Counted from the stretch's first letter, positions 16,088 to 26,146 are shown. The stretch: DNA of 64,000 nt from an uncultured Synergistales bacterium (GCA_905233565.1 CAJOCL010000002.1:137379-201378), one strand, 5' to 3'. The notes: generated by a model from the sequence alone, not told the origin. Translations and numbers: made by a program.

Positions 16088-19000
16088 AGTTATCGGGATT
16101 AATTCCTACGGTTGCTGACAGTCCCGGCTCAATCATCGTTACGCCGTAAATCAAGTCTGCGCGTTCCATAGTAGCGCGTCTGTGAGTCATCGCTATAATC
16201 TGAATTGAACGTGAATATTCTTTCGCAAGTTCAGCAAATCTAATCAGATTATATTCGTCAAGTGCAGCGTCAACTTCATCAAGTACAGCTAAAGGAGTTC
16301 CGGCAGCCTCAAGGGTTGCGAAAATCAGGGCTATTGATGTCAGTGACTGTTCACCGCCTGAAAGCTGTGAGATATTCTGCAGTTTCTTTCCGGGCGGACG
16401 TGCGAAAATCTCAACTCCCCTATCCCAGACTGAATCGCCGTCTTCAAGAGTCAGTCTTGCCTCTCCGCCTCCGAATAATCTTACAAAAAGCTCGTTGAAC
16501 CTGTTATCAATTTTTGACATTGAAGCCGTAAATTCGCGTTCAACTTTTGAATCAGTATCATCAATTAAGGCTTTAAGTTCATTTGCTGAAGTATTAACGT
16601 CGTCAAGCTGATCCGTCAAAAAATCGATTCTTTCCGTCAATGACTGATCTTCCGACAAAGCACCGAGATTATAATTTCCGAGAGATTTTAATTCACGTTC
16701 AAGCCGCCTTAATGATGAAGTCAATTCGCGGCCTCCCTCAGTATCTTTTGCTTCTTTGCCGTCATAAGGGTATTTTTCTTCCCATAGTTCCATTAACTGC
16801 GAGCGTTCGTTCTCAAGATGTGAAATTCTGCCGTCAATAACAGCAATGTCATTCTTTAAGCGTGATATATTTCCGCCTGAAGTCATGAGTTTTCTGCGTA
16901 CCCTGTCAGCCCTTTTTCTTGAGCGTGAAAAATCCTCGTTATGTCTTGATATTTCCTCACGAAGCAATAACTCTTCTTTATGTGCTTTAACTTTTTCGCG
17001 GCTTAGTTCAAATAATAATTTTCTGTTCTCCTTTTCAGTCTCAAGTCCTGAATTAATCTCGCTTTCAGACTTTTGAATATTTGCAGTAATTGTCTTGTAT
17101 TCGCCGTCAACACGTTCATAAAGTTCACGGGTAACATTGAGCCTCTCTTTGAGCAAACGAAGTTCATTTTTTAACGGAGCTATGACAGCCTCGTAATTTT
17201 CCTCCTGAATATCGGGCAGTCCTTCAAGTTCTTTATCAAGCTGAGATATTTTTATGTTCATGTCCTCAATATCAGCCCTTAAATTCTGAACATTGAGCTT
17301 TGAATTATCGCGTTCATTGTCAAGGCGTTCAATATTTTTTGTGAGTGCCTTGAAGTTCCTCTGTTCTGAATTAATTTCTGCCCGTAAATCTTCCAGTTCA
17401 CTTTCTGATTTTTCAGCTTCGTTCCTGATGTCCTTTTCTTCATTCGACAAAGCCTCAAGCCGTCCCGTCAATTCTGAAATTTTAGATTTAAGAGCCTCAG
17501 TCTTTGCGTTAATTTCATCAGCTTTCTGACGTGCCGTAACAGCTCCCGATTTTTGACGCAATGCACCGCCCGTTATGCTTCCTGATGGTGCGAAAATATC
17601 GCCGTCAACCGTTGCAATCGGGAATTTTGCGCCCATTCTGACGAGTTCAGAACCGGTTGAGTAATCACTGACTATGAGCAAATCGCCCATCATGTGTGAT
17701 ATTGCGTCAAGCCATTCACTTTTGACCTTCACTAAATCCATAGCCCAGCCGATTACGCCGCCGGACTGAATAAAAGTATTTATCCTGTTATCCCTGAATT
17801 TAGGCCGGCACCTTTCAAGGGCTAAATATGTTGCACGCCCTGCCCTGTTAGCTTTCAGGAAGTCTATACCTTCCTGAGCTTCTTCCATTGTGTGAACCAG
17901 GAGCCAGTATTGACGGCCTCCGAGATAGGCTTCTACGGCTTCGGCGATTTCCTGAGATGAGCAGGAAAATACATCGGAAGCTGCCTGAGGCTTTGAATGC
18001 AGTATATTTTTATCTGATGCCGCTAAAATTATTCTCACTGATTCGGGATAAATTCCTGAAGTGTATATATTAGTGCTGTTCAGGTGATTGTATTGAGTTT
18101 CTGAATGAGTTAATTCCCTGCGTAAAGTCTGAATTTCATTTGCTTTGCTCTGAAGCCTGAATGTTAATTGAGTGTACTTGTCATCAAGAATATTTTTGCG
18201 TTCCGTCAATTTTGCTAAAAGTTCCTGAGATTTATTGCACTCTTCCTGAAGTTCGCTGATTTCCTGAATTATTGAGCTGCCCGATGATTCTGAGGCTTTA
18301 ATTTCAGCTTCTGAACGTGAAACCTTGAGCCTCAAAAAAGCAATGTCATCAATTATCTTTTTTCTTCTTAATGTATTTGCCTGTGAAATTTTCTGATTTT
18401 CACGGTATATATTTTCGCGTTCCTCAAAATCCTTCTGTTTAACCGAAAGTTCAGATCTTAACCTGTCATGCTCGCTTCGTGTACGTTCGATTTCATGCTC
18501 AAGCGCAGCACGGTGAACGCTGAGGGATTCAAGCTCTGATGTTAAAGTTTTCCGGCGTTCTTTGATGTTTTTTACCTGTGAAGCTAAATGAAAGGCTCTG
18601 CGCTGTATTGAATTTTTCTGAGATGCTATAGCGTCTGTCTGCTCAGTGTATGAATTATGCAGGGTATAAGACTGTAATTTTTCCTCATAATAATTCTGAG
18701 CTGATGTCCAAAACCTGTTAAATCTTTCGAGTTCCTCAAGGTCTGACATGATGATATGCTTTTTAAGCTCAAAATCTGACTGTTCGCGCTCATTGTTGTA
18801 ACGCCTGAAAAAATAATAATCATGCCTCAGAACTTCAAGATTATCTAAAATTCCCTGAGCCTGAACGGCAATTTCAACATCTTCCGAAATTTCAGCCCTT
18901 CTTGCCTGAAGTTCATCAATGAGAGTTTTTATCCTTAATGCTTCTGACTGAGAATCTTCAAGTTTCGTCAAACTGTCGTCGCGTTTTTCCCTGTAACGTT

Positions 19001-19487
19001 CAATCCCGAAAAGTGCATCAAGCTGCCGCCGTCTTTGTTTCGGCCTCTGGTGAATTGTCTGTGATATTTCGCCCTGACCGATGAGAGCGAAGCCCTCACC
19101 TTCAAGATTAAATTTCTGTTTAACCCTGTCTAAATCCTGCAATAATATTCTTTTTCCGTCAAGATAAAGGACTGCACCGCCGTCCTGTGAATAAACGCGC
19201 CTGAGAGATGCCCTGTCATTTTCCGACTGTGATTGAAGACGCAAAATCACTTCCGCCGTTTCAGCCTGAGGGGTTGAGCTGCTGCCCTGAAAAAGTAAAT
19301 CGCTCTGCCGCGTAATCCTTAATCCTGACGCTGAAGCCTCGCCGAGTATCCATTTGAGAGCGTCAAGGATATTGCTTTTTCCTGAACCGTTCGGCCCCAC
19401 AATGGCCGTGAAATTTCTGCTGAACTCAAAGCCGCATTGCTTGCCGAAACTCTTGAAGCCTTTCAGCCTTAATGATTCTATTGACAA
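16080..19487 (-). CDS. smc: Chromosome segregation ATPase SMC
   Basis: Condensin-type SMC, about 1135 aa. The order is P-loop GPNGSGKSN (residues 31-39), long coiled coil, hinge domain (about 480-650, with GRATYLALERCRP and PIATVDGDIFAPSGSITGGA), second coiled coil, and C-terminal head with signature LSGGEQSLTS and Walker B LAVLDEVDAALD. It compacts and segregates the chromosome with ScpA/ScpB, which are not here. The start is TTG at 19487 (MSIESLRLKGFKSF) with AAAGGAGG 10 nt upstream; an in-frame TTG at 19508 lies in the ribosome site and is rejected. First gene of the smc-trmN6-phosphoesterase-rsmI operon. Confidence 0.97.
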   Translation of the reverse strand: MSIESLRLKGFKSFGKQCGFEFSRNFTAIVGPNGSGKSNILDALKWILGEASASGLRITRQSDLLFQGSSSTPQAETAEVILRLQSQSENDRASLRRVYSQDGGAVLYLDGKRILLQDLDRVKQKFNLEGEGFALIGQGEISQTIHQRPKQRRRQLDALFGIERYREKRDDSLTKLEDSQSEALRIKTLIDELQARRAEISEDVEIAVQAQGILDNLEVLRHDYYFFRRYNNEREQSDFELKKHIIMSDLEELERFNRFWTSAQNYYEEKLQSYTLHNSYTEQTDAIASQKNSIQRRAFHLASQVKNIKERRKTLTSELESLSVHRAALEHEIERTRSEHDRLRSELSVKQKDFEERENIYRENQKISQANTLRRKKIIDDIAFLRLKVSRSEAEIKASESSGSSIIQEISELQEECNKSQELLAKLTERKNILDDKYTQLTFRLQSKANEIQTLRRELTHSETQYNHLNSTNIYTSGIYPESVRIILAASDKNILHSKPQAASDVFSCSSQEIAEAVEAYLGGRQYWLLVHTMEEAQEGIDFLKANRAGRATYLALERCRPKFRDNRINTFIQSGGVIGWAMDLVKVKSEWLDAISHMMGDLLIVSDYSTGSELVRMGAKFPIATVDGDIFAPSGSITGGALRQKSGAVTARQKADEINAKTEALKSKISELTGRLEALSNEEKDIRNEAEKSESELEDLRAEINSEQRNFKALTKNIERLDNERDNSKLNVQNLRADIEDMNIKISQLDKELEGLPDIQEENYEAVIAPLKNELRLLKERLNVTRELYERVDGEYKTITANIQKSESEINSGLETEKENRKLLFELSREKVKAHKEELLLREEISRHNEDFSRSRKRADRVRRKLMTSGGNISRLKNDIAVIDGRISHLENERSQLMELWEEKYPYDGKEAKDTEGGRELTSSLRRLERELKSLGNYNLGALSEDQSLTERIDFLTDQLDDVNTSANELKALIDDTDSKVEREFTASMSKIDNRFNELFVRLFGGGEARLTLEDGDSVWDRGVEIFARPPGKKLQNISQLSGGEQSLTSIALIFATLEAAGTPLAVLDEVDAALDEYNLIRFAELAKEYSRSIQIIAMTHRRATMERADLIYGVTMIEPGLSATVGINPDNYV

Positions 19488-19579
19488 ATATATAACGCCT
19501 CCTTTCAATAGAATTAATATACCACAGGGAAATTATGATATTATCAAATTCAAAAAATGACACAGGAGGAAATTTTTAC

Positions 19580-20074
19580 ATGAATGCAATATTTACCCGT
19601 GTAAGCACAAGACAATTTGAACAGCGTGAAGTTGACAGCAAATACATAATAAAAATTTTACGTGCGGCAATGGCGGCACCTTCAGCCGTAAATCAGCAGC
19701 CTTGGGAGTTCTGGGTATCAAAAGACCGCGAAATCAACGAAAAATTATCACAGGTTACGCCCTACGCAACACCGGCGAAGAATGCCCCTGTCGTAATAAT
19801 TCCGTGTTACAGGACTGAAAATCTCAACGCCCCTCAAATGGTACTGATAGACATGGCCATATGCTCAGAAAATATTTTGCTTGAAGCTGAAGAGCTTGGA
19901 CTTGGTGCCGTAATGCTTGGTATTGCTCCGCTTGAAGACAGAATGGACGAGGTTGCGGAAATTCTTAAACTTCCCGAAAACATCAGGCCGTTTATGCTTA
20001 TACCCGTAGGCTACCCGTTAAACAAGCATGAACAAGAAGACAGATATGAACCCTCAAAAATCCATACTCTATAA
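19580..20074 (+). CDS. Nitroreductase-family flavoprotein
   Basis: A 164-aa FMN-dependent nitroreductase-like enzyme. The N-terminal TRVSTRQFEQREV, the MAAPSAVNQQPWEFW flavin-binding block and the C-terminal LIPVGYP are characteristic. The start is ATG at 19580 with CAGGAGGAAA about 8 nt upstream; the frame upstream has no ribosome site. The physiological electron acceptor is unknown. The 3' end overlaps the beginning of rsmG, so the two are probably coupled. It diverges from smc across a short shared promoter region. Confidence 0.92.
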   Translation: MNAIFTRVSTRQFEQREVDSKYIIKILRAAMAAPSAVNQQPWEFWVSKDREINEKLSQVTPYATPAKNAPVVIIPCYRTENLNAPQMVLIDMAICSENILLEAEELGLGAVMLGIAPLEDRMDEVAEILKLPENIRPFMLIPVGYPLNKHEQEDRYEPSKIHTL

Positions 20075-20693
20075 ATATTCTGAGCTTCTGGCAGACTGCA
20101 AACGTGCAAGGCTGACGGGAACTCGCGGAACTGATGACATTTTCAATCTTCAGGTCATGGACTGTATACCGTCAGTTGAATTTCTGCCTGAAAAAGGAAA
20201 AGTTATTGATGTCGGCAGCGGAGGAGGACTTCCCGGAATCGTCTGGGCCGTTTACCGTCCTGATCTGAAAATTACGCTTTTAGACAGCGTTAATAAAAAG
20301 TGCATGGCCGTAAAAGAAATTATTGACGCTCTGGAAATCTCAAATATTGAAGTTATATGTTCAAGAAGCGAGGATTACGCGAAAATTAACCGTGAAAAAT
20401 TTGATCTCGCTGCAGCCCGTGCGCTCTCATCAGCAGGAGTTACGGCTGAATTGTTATCGCCCCTCGTAAAAATCGGCGGTCATGTCATTACGTTCAAAGG
20501 TGAAAAAGTTCACGAGGAAATTTCAGAAGTCAATAATAATTGGCATAAATTAGGACTATCAGAACCGTCCCTGAAATTTTACGGCGGTGATGACTCCTCA
20601 AAATGTATTGTAAGCTGGGAAAAAATATCGCGCTGCCCGGCCATGTTCCCGAGAAGGGCAGGGCTTGCAGGTACAAAATTTTTCTGGGAGTGA
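20028..20693 (+). CDS. rsmG: 16S rRNA (guanine-527-N7)-methyltransferase
   Basis: RsmG/GidB, 221 aa as drawn, which makes m7G527 in 16S rRNA. The SAM-binding motif DVGSGGGLPGI and downstream AARALSS block are typical. Its start lies inside the nitroreductase gene: ATG at 20028 has no ribosome site, while ATG at 20046 has AGAAG 7 nt upstream and is perhaps the real start. It is followed after 6 bp by a small AtpZ-like gene. In many bacteria gidB sits near ATP synthase or chromosome-partition genes; only the small ATP-synthase-like gene is visible here. Confidence 0.95.
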   Translation: MNKKTDMNPQKSILYKYSELLADCKRARLTGTRGTDDIFNLQVMDCIPSVEFLPEKGKVIDVGSGGGLPGIVWAVYRPDLKITLLDSVNKKCMAVKEIIDALEISNIEVICSRSEDYAKINREKFDLAAARALSSAGVTAELLSPLVKIGGHVITFKGEKVHEEISEVNNNWHKLGLSEPSLKFYGGDDSSKCIVSWEKISRCPAMFPRRAGLAGTKFFWE

Positions 20694-20699
20694 TTAAAT

Positions 20700-20942
20700 T
20701 TGAAACTTAACGGCTTGCGTGATGCTTTGATGTTCGGGCGCGTTCTGTCGGCAGGTTTAGTTGTTGCGGGTTATGCGTTTCTGGGTGTATGGCTGTCGGA
20801 CTGGCTCTCAAAAAACGGCTGGCCGCTGTTGCTTTCACTGTGTTCTATGCCTGTCGTAACTGCGTTCGGAATGTGGCAGGGCTGGTTATTTTTGACGAAG
20901 GGCAGAAAAGATAAAAAAGACAAGAAAAATCCCCCCGATTAA
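20700..20942 (+). CDS. Small two-helix membrane protein, AtpZ/AtpI-like
   Basis: An 80-aa protein with two hydrophobic helices (about residues 11-33 and 40-65) and a lysine-rich tail. The pattern GRVLSAGLVVAGYAFLGVWLSDWL resembles the AtpZ family of small ATP-synthase accessory proteins, but no F0F1 genes are visible downstream: a terminator follows at once. The start is TTG at 20700 with GGAGTG upstream, 6 bp after rsmG. The family assignment is tentative because little sequence is conserved. Confidence 0.6.
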   Translation: MKLNGLRDALMFGRVLSAGLVVAGYAFLGVWLSDWLSKNGWPLLLSLCSMPVVTAFGMWQGWLFLTKGRKDKKDKKNPPD

Positions 20943-20966
20943 ATTTGTTCAGGGGGATTAATTTTT
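20928..20966. terminator. Bidirectional terminator between convergent genes
   Basis: AATCCCCC pairs with GGGGGATT across a 16-nt spacer, with a T run on the plus side and an A run on the left that gives a T run on the minus strand. It separates the rsmG run from the convergent alcohol dehydrogenase gene and includes the last codons of the AtpZ-like gene. Confidence 0.88.
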
Positions 20967-22131
20967 AATATGCAAGTTTGAAAATCTCTAAAACGTCCTC
21001 AGGTTCAAGTCTGCTCAAAACTCCGAAAGTCTGACCGCGTGAAGCATTTTCAGCAAGCCTTTCGATGTCCTCTTCTTTAACTCCAAGTTCGCGCAGTGTA
21101 GTCGGGGTGTTTATATCCCTGAAAAAGTCCTCAAGTGCCTCGATAGCCTCAAGTGCTTTCTCTTCGTCGGAACCCTCGTAAATGTCAAAAACTGCCTCGC
21201 CTAAACGCGCAAAAGGCACGGGGTTATCCTCATAGAGATACCTTGCCCAGGCAGGCATTATTACGGAAAGCGTAGCACCGTGAGCAGCTCCGAATAACAC
21301 GCTTATTGAATGACCCATTCTGTGGGAGGAAAAATCGCCCCTTGCCTTCCGTCCCATTGAAAAGAAACCGCAGTGTCCCATTGCTCCGGCCAAAGCGTAT
21401 TCAGCCCTCAAGTCGTAATCTTTGGGATTTTCGATTAACTCAGGAATAACGCGCATCATCGTTCTGATTAAGGCGTAACCCTGCTCGTCCATAAGCTCAT
21501 CGCCTTCATCACCGTCAAGGACGCGCTCAAGAACATGAGCGATTATGTCAACGCCGCCGTAAACTGTCTGTTTTTCGGGCAGCGTAAACTGAAATGTCGG
21601 ATCTATAACTGAAACTTTCGGATACAAAACGGGACTTGTTATTGAAGTTTTGTGTTCACTTTTAGGGTTTGAAACTACGGCAATGTTATTGACTTCGCTT
21701 GATGATGCTGAAACCGTCAAAACGCCGTAAATTGGGAGTGCTTTTGTGATTTTAGCTTTTCCTTCGAAAAAGTCCCAGACATCGCCAGAATAACATGAAC
21801 CTGCTGCGATTGCCTTTGCAGAATCGAAAACGCTTCCGCCGCCTACGGGCATTATTGCATCGATTCCGCCTGCTTTGACACGTGCTACACCCTCGCGGAC
21901 TTTGTCAATCAACGGATTCGCTTTTATGTCGCTGATTTCTGAAAATGTTATTCCTGCGCTGTTTAACATGTCCGTAGCCTGAGCATATGCACCGCTCTTG
22001 AAAGTTCCCTTTCCACCGAAAACTAAGAGAACGCCTTTTATTCCGTCAGCTTTCAGACGTTCGGCAAGCTCTTTAACCGTATCTTTACCGAATATTAAAG
22101 CCGTCGGATTATGCCAGTAAAAATTTTCCAT
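20965..22131 (-). CDS. Iron-containing alcohol dehydrogenase (butanol dehydrogenase / YqhD type)
   Basis: A 388-aa group III alcohol dehydrogenase that reduces aldehydes to alcohols with NAD(P)H. The cofactor-binding PVGGGSVFDSAKAIA is near residue 95, and metal-ligand histidines lie in HRMGHSISVLFGAAHGATL near residue 270. The N-terminal FYWHNPTALIFGKDTV is typical of the BdhA/YqhD branch. It is a single gene with a shared terminator downstream and would act as a redox outlet in fermentation. The substrate is not determined by sequence. Confidence 0.94.
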   Translation of the reverse strand: MENFYWHNPTALIFGKDTVKELAERLKADGIKGVLLVFGGKGTFKSGAYAQATDMLNSAGITFSEISDIKANPLIDKVREGVARVKAGGIDAIMPVGGGSVFDSAKAIAAGSCYSGDVWDFFEGKAKITKALPIYGVLTVSASSSEVNNIAVVSNPKSEHKTSITSPVLYPKVSVIDPTFQFTLPEKQTVYGGVDIIAHVLERVLDGDEGDELMDEQGYALIRTMMRVIPELIENPKDYDLRAEYALAGAMGHCGFFSMGRKARGDFSSHRMGHSISVLFGAAHGATLSVIMPAWARYLYEDNPVPFARLGEAVFDIYEGSDEEKALEAIEALEDFFRDINTPTTLRELGVKEEDIERLAENASRGQTFGVLSRLEPEDVLEIFKLAY

Positions 22132-22239
22132 TTCTTATTATTCATCACCTTTAACTTAAATTATTATTTTTAACATTATATTATAATTGACGGTCTCAAA
22201 AACTACTTCAATCGGCAGGGGGATTTTTTTGCGACGGAT

Positions 22240-22248
22240 TGATATAAT
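22240..22248 (+). promoter_or_regulatory. Extended -10 promoter for the coiled-coil membrane protein
   Basis: TGATATAAT is an extended -10 element (TGn followed by TATAAT at 22243-22248) 33 bp before the ATG at 22281; no convincing -35 is present, as usual for extended -10 promoters. The ribosome site AAAGGAGGG lies in between. Confidence 0.5.
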
Positions 22249-22280
22249 TATGAAAATACTTAAAAAGGAGGGATTACGTC

Positions 22281-22769
22281 ATGTCGAGTGATGATGTTTC
22301 GAGGATTGAGATGCTTCTTAGGGAACACTTTGCGAGGACGGAAAAACAGCTTTCGGATATGAGGACGGATATTGCCGAGATGAAAGTCGACAATGCAGAG
22401 TTTCGTGTGCAAATGATAAAGGAACAACGCGAATTTGAGGCAAGACAAGAGGCACGGTTTAGTGCATTTGAGACAAAGACGGATGCACGGTTTAGTGCAT
22501 TTGAGGCAAGACAAGCCGCATTTGAGGCAAGGACAGATACTAAGTTTGAAAAACTGACAGAGGCTGTTGTAGAATTACAGCGCGATGTTACTGGGCTGAA
22601 GCATGATGTTCAGGGCTTATATCACTGGAATTACTGGTTATTATCGATAATACTCGTTCTATTCGCAATGCCCCAGATTGTGGCGGGCGTAAAATCCCTG
22701 TTCGGTGTAATATTCGACGGCGTTTCAGCCCTTGCAGGACTGTTCCGCAAAGATAACGTAAAGCGTTAA
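22281..22769 (+). CDS. Coiled-coil protein with C-terminal membrane segment and internal repeats
   Basis: I do not recognise a family with certainty. The protein is 162 aa: a charged coiled coil over roughly residues 1-115, then a hydrophobic segment (NYWLLSIILVLFAMPQIVAGV) and a second weaker one. The middle holds repeats of ARFSAFE(T/A)(K/R) with an 11-residue period, encoded by 33-bp DNA repeats. The start ATG follows AAAGGAGGG. The layout (soluble helical stalk, one or two C-terminal membrane helices) resembles the 108-aa protein at 28972-29298 inside the ior operon and similar small proteins with LemA- or DUF-like stalks. Function unknown; a membrane-tethered rod or partner-binding role is a guess. 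Confidence 0.8.
   Translation: MSSDDVSRIEMLLREHFARTEKQLSDMRTDIAEMKVDNAEFRVQMIKEQREFEARQEARFSAFETKTDARFSAFEARQAAFEARTDTKFEKLTEAVVELQRDVTGLKHDVQGLYHWNYWLLSIILVLFAMPQIVAGVKSLFGVIFDGVSALAGLFRKDNVKR
22452..22540 (+). repeat. 33-bp in-frame tandem repeats in the coiled-coil gene
   Basis: GCACGGTTTAGTGCATTTGAG occurs at 22452 and 22485 (33-bp period), and GCATTTGAG recurs at 22518 after a 21-bp step. Each unit encodes an 11-residue helical repeat, and the short step equals 7 residues, so copy changes would keep both frame and coiled-coil register. Confidence 0.85.
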
Positions 22770-22914
22770 GTTCAGGAATAATCGTTTTGCTGGTGTAAAA
22801 CAGTAACCCTTCACATAGCGTATAATAAACGCAGAAGTTTAACGAATCCCCTTGCCCTTTACCAACAGGGGAATTTATGAATACATTAATTTTTTAGGGA
22901 GGCATAAAAATATC

Positions 22915-23937
22915 ATGGCATTATTTGCACAGGATAAGAATTTGGCTATGGAGCTTGTACGTTCAGCAGAAGCCGCAGTAATGGCATCTGGCCGCTGGTT
23001 CGGCTTGGGTGACAAAAACGAGGTTGACCGTGCAGCAGTCGAGGCAATGAGATACGTACTTCACGGCGTTGCAATGAAGGGCGTTGTTGTCATCGGCGAG
23101 GGCGAAAAGGACGAAGCTCCCATGCTTTACAACGGCGAGGAAGTCGGAACGGGAGAAGGCCCTGAAATGGATATAGCTGTTGACCCTATAGACGGAACAA
23201 GATTAATGGCTCAGGGTCAGGACGGCGCAATAAGCGTTATTGCAGCAGCTCCGAGAGGCTCAATGTTCAGCCCTAATAATCTCTTTTATCTTAATAAAAT
23301 TGTTACCGGCCCCGAAGCAGCAGGGTATATTGACATTCAGGCTCCCGTTGAATTTAACGTTAGAATAGTTGCAAAAGCTAAAGGGAAAAAGATCGAAGAG
23401 ACTACGGTTGTAATGCTTGACCGCCCGAGAAACAGCGAAATTTTACAGAAAGTAAGGGCAATGGGCGCAAGAATAAGGCTCATAGGCGACGGCGATGTCG
23501 CAGGTGCATTAATGACAAGTCTGCCCGGCCATGAAACTGCGGATCTTCTTTTAGGGATAGGCGGTTCACCTGAAGCCGTAATAACTGCCTGCGCAATGAA
23601 GTGCCTTGATGCAAACATGCAGTGTCAGCCGTATTTCAGAAATGAAGATGACGAAGCAAGGGCAAAGGAACGCGGACTGACACGCGACACGGTTTTGACG
23701 ATTGATGACTTAGTGAAGAGCGATAACGTTTTCTTTGCGGCTGCGGGAGGTTCTGACGGCGATTTACTCAGGGGCGTTCACTATCACGGCGCGCATATCG
23801 AAACAAATTCGCTCTGCATGAGGAGCAGTTCAGGGACAATAAGATTTATATCTGCAACACATTCACAGAAAAAACTTGAGGAAATGGGCGGAAATATCGC
23901 TTATGACCCGTCAGTGAGAGAGGAACTTGGCCTGTAA
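22915..23937 (+). CDS. glpX: Fructose-1,6-bisphosphatase class II
   Basis: GlpX-type fructose bisphosphatase, 340 aa, the gluconeogenic step producing fructose-6-phosphate. Motifs [11 protein letters not shown] and DPIDGT form the metal and phosphate site, and GDGDVAGAL follows. The start is ATG at 22915 (MALFAQDKN), with AGGGAGG upstream; the longer in-frame ATG at 22852 has no ribosome site. The 5' leader has a hairpin, TCCCCTTG to CAGGGGA, around 22850-22875. Its stop overlaps the start of the next gene by one base. It would feed sugar phosphates toward glycogen made by the glg genes. Confidence 0.95.
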   Translation: MALFAQDKNLAMELVRSAEAAVMASGRWFGLGDKNEVDRAAVEAMRYVLHGVAMKGVVVIGEGEKDEAPMLYNGEEVGTGEGPEMDIAVDPIDGTRLMAQGQDGAISVIAAAPRGSMFSPNNLFYLNKIVTGPEAAGYIDIQAPVEFNVRIVAKAKGKKIEETTVVMLDRPRNSEILQKVRAMGARIRLIGDGDVAGALMTSLPGHETADLLLGIGGSPEAVITACAMKCLDANMQCQPYFRNEDDEARAKERGLTRDTVLTIDDLVKSDNVFFAAAGGSDGDLLRGVHYHGAHIETNSLCMRSSSGTIRFISATHSQKKLEEMGGNIAYDPSVREELGL

Positions 23938-24557
23938 TGCATATAATCAGCGCAGTTACTGCATGGCTTGTCGACACCATAGGCAGAATGGGTTACACGG
24001 GCATAATCTCGCTTATGTTTCTTGAGTCCTCATTCTTTCCGTTCCCAAGTGAAGTTGTAATGCCTCCTGCCGGTTATCTCGCATGGAAGGGTGAAATGTC
24101 TTTAACGCTTGTTCTGCTTTCAGGAATTGCCGGGAGCATACTGGGTGCGCTGTTCAATTACTGGATAGCCGTAAAGCTCGGCCGGCCTCTTCTCGTCAAG
24201 TACGGAAAATATTTCTTTATCTCAAATGAAAGTATCGAAAAAGCCGACAAATTTTTTTCAAAGCACGGCCATGTAAGTACGCTTGTCGGCAGGCTGCTGC
24301 CCGTAATAAGGCAATATATTTCGCTCCCCGCAGGAATAGCAAGAATGCCTTTGTCAACATTCACAATATTTACGACCATAGGGGCTGGGGCTTGGGTTGT
24401 CGTTCTTACACTGGCCGGATACATGCTCGGTGAACATCAGGATTTGTTAAAAGAATATCTGCATGTCATAACGCTGTCATGTATCGCGCTTGCGGTGATA
24501 ATAGCCGCAGTGTATATGATGATACTAAGGCACAGGAAACAATCAGAAAAATCATGA
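23937..24557 (+). CDS. DedA-family membrane protein
   Basis: A 206-aa protein with several hydrophobic segments of the DedA/SNARE-associated (VTT domain) family, whose members move lipid carriers such as undecaprenyl phosphate and support membrane potential. Family signature: [20 protein letters not shown] near residue 30 and [20 protein letters not shown] near residue 120. The ATG at 23937 shares a base with the glpX stop (TAATG) and its own stop overlaps the comM start (ATGA), so the three genes are translationally coupled. Confidence 0.93.
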   Translation: MHIISAVTAWLVDTIGRMGYTGIISLMFLESSFFPFPSEVVMPPAGYLAWKGEMSLTLVLLSGIAGSILGALFNYWIAVKLGRPLLVKYGKYFFISNESIEKADKFFSKHGHVSTLVGRLLPVIRQYISLPAGIARMPLSTFTIFTTIGAGAWVVVLTLAGYMLGEHQDLLKEYLHVITLSCIALAVIIAAVYMMILRHRKQSEKS

Positions 24558-26062
24558 CGGGAATAAACGGCATAACTTTAAAAGGAATGGAAGCCCTTCC
24601 GGTTGAAGTTGAAGTTGAAATCAGGGGAGGGCTTTTTGCAATTTCAATAGTGGGGATGGCTGATGTTGCCGTTAAGGAATCACGTGAAAGGGTACGCGCC
24701 GCGCTTGGGTCGCTAGGTTTTAACCTGAAGGGCAGAATTTCAGTGAACCTTGCGCCTGCCGACATTCCAAAAGAAGGGGCATTGCTTGATCTTCCCATTG
24801 CTCTTGGAATGATGAAGGCTATGGGATTTCTTAACAACTGCCCGAAGGCTTTATACATGGGTGAGCTTGCACTTGACGGGAGATTACGGAGGGTAAGAGG
24901 TGCAGTTCCGGCGGCGTTCCTAGCTAGAAAAATGAATCTGCCTCTTTTTGTTCCTTCTGAGAATGCCGCAGAAGTCGCACTGGTAAAAGGCGTTAATGCT
25001 TATTGTGCCGATAATCTTTCAGAACTTGTAATGATGCTTACGGGTGAGGAAGAGCCGAGACCTTTGCCCCCTGCGTATGTTCCTGAACTGCCCGCCGACT
25101 ATGAGCCTGATTTTGCCGATATAAAAGGTCAGGCGCAGGCCAGACGGGCCGCAGAGATTGCCGCCGCAGGACATCACAATTTACTGCTTGTAGGTTCGCC
25201 GGGAAGCGGAAAGACTCTCATAGCAAAAGCGATCGCCGGAATTTTGCCGCCTCTGACTGATGATGAACTTGTCGAAACTCTTTTAGTACGCAGCACTTTG
25301 GGCATGGAAACTAAGACGGGGCGTGAAAGGCCGTTCAGGATTGTTCATTTCACGGCCAGCACCGTATCAGTATGCGGAGGGGGGGCAAACCTGAAACCCG
25401 GTGAAGTGTCGCTTGCACACAGGGGTGTTTTGTTCCTTGACGAGTACACGGAGTTTAAGAGGGATTTAACCGAGAGTTTACGCGCACCGATTGAAGACGG
25501 TGAAATTGTTGTCAGCCGCGCAACAGGAACGGTCAAATACCCTGCGCGTGTCCTGCTTGTACTTGCTGCAAATCCATGCGCCTGCGGTTATGCCGGTGAT
25601 CCCGTAATACCCTGCAAGTGTTCATCTGTTGATATTGACCGTTACAGACGGAAACTTTCAGGGCCGATTATGGACAGGATAGACCTTCAAATAAGCGTAC
25701 CGAGACTTACGCCCGAAGAACTTTTATCAATTAACGAAAAAGGGAAAAAGCCCGAACCCAGTTCATTAATCCGTGAACGTGTCATAAAAGCGCGTAAAAT
25801 TCAGATTGAACGCTGGAGCAAATACGGCCTCACATGCAACGCTGAAATCCCAGAAAAACTTGTTCAAAAATGCCTCCTGCTTGATGATGATACACGCTCT
25901 TATTTAGCAATAATGGCAGGGAAATTTAATCTTTCAGGACGCGGATTAACAAGGGTCATGAAAGTTTCAAGGACTATTGCGGATTTAGACGGCAGTGAAA
26001 ATATACAAAGAAAGCATATTGCTGAGGCCATGACCTACAGGCAGATTTACGGGCGCGGTTAA
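24554..26062 (+). CDS. comM: Mg-chelatase-like ATPase YifB/ComM
   Basis: A 502-aa AAA+ protein of the ComM (YifB) family, a hexameric branch-migration helicase that promotes integration of incoming DNA in transformable bacteria. The N-terminal Lon-like domain ([33 protein letters not shown]) is followed by Walker [10 protein letters not shown] and Walker [12 protein letters not shown], and the zinc-type motif NPCACGYAG...CKCS near residue 345. The start is ATG at 24554, overlapping the dedA-like stop by 4 bases; the frame upstream is an artefact of the overlapping gene. With pilus genes nearby, natural competence is conceivable but not shown. Confidence 0.95.
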   Translation: MTGINGITLKGMEALPVEVEVEIRGGLFAISIVGMADVAVKESRERVRAALGSLGFNLKGRISVNLAPADIPKEGALLDLPIALGMMKAMGFLNNCPKALYMGELALDGRLRRVRGAVPAAFLARKMNLPLFVPSENAAEVALVKGVNAYCADNLSELVMMLTGEEEPRPLPPAYVPELPADYEPDFADIKGQAQARRAAEIAAAGHHNLLLVGSPGSGKTLIAKAIAGILPPLTDDELVETLLVRSTLGMETKTGRERPFRIVHFTASTVSVCGGGANLKPGEVSLAHRGVLFLDEYTEFKRDLTESLRAPIEDGEIVVSRATGTVKYPARVLLVLAANPCACGYAGDPVIPCKCSSVDIDRYRRKLSGPIMDRIDLQISVPRLTPEELLSINEKGKKPEPSSLIRERVIKARKIQIERWSKYGLTCNAEIPEKLVQKCLLLDDDTRSYLAIMAGKFNLSGRGLTRVMKVSRTIADLDGSENIQRKHIAEAMTYRQIYGRG

Positions 26063-26076
26063 AAAACGAAATTAAA

Positions 26077-26114
26077 AAACTCCCCTGATTTTTCAATCGG
26101 GGGAGTCTTTTTTG
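26077..26114. terminator. Bidirectional terminator after comM
   Basis: ACTCCCC pairs with GGGGAGT around a loop that itself contains TGATTTTTCA, with A and T runs on either side. It serves comM on the plus strand and the small secreted-protein gene on the minus strand. Confidence 0.9.
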
Positions 26115-26146
26115 TATTTGCGGTTCTGTTTCTTAACTGAATGCTA

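Noticed and set aside
22452..22540. CRISPR array
   Set aside because: The repeats are in frame, directly adjacent with no spacers, and encode coiled-coil units.
22850..22875. Riboswitch in the glpX leader
   Set aside because: Only a simple hairpin (CCCCTTG...CAGGGG) is visible; no conserved aptamer core or terminator switch was seen.
24479..24553. Longer comM start
   Set aside because: The extra residues come from the overlapping dedA-like gene; ATG 24554 forms the ATGA overlap and starts at the conserved ComM N-terminus.
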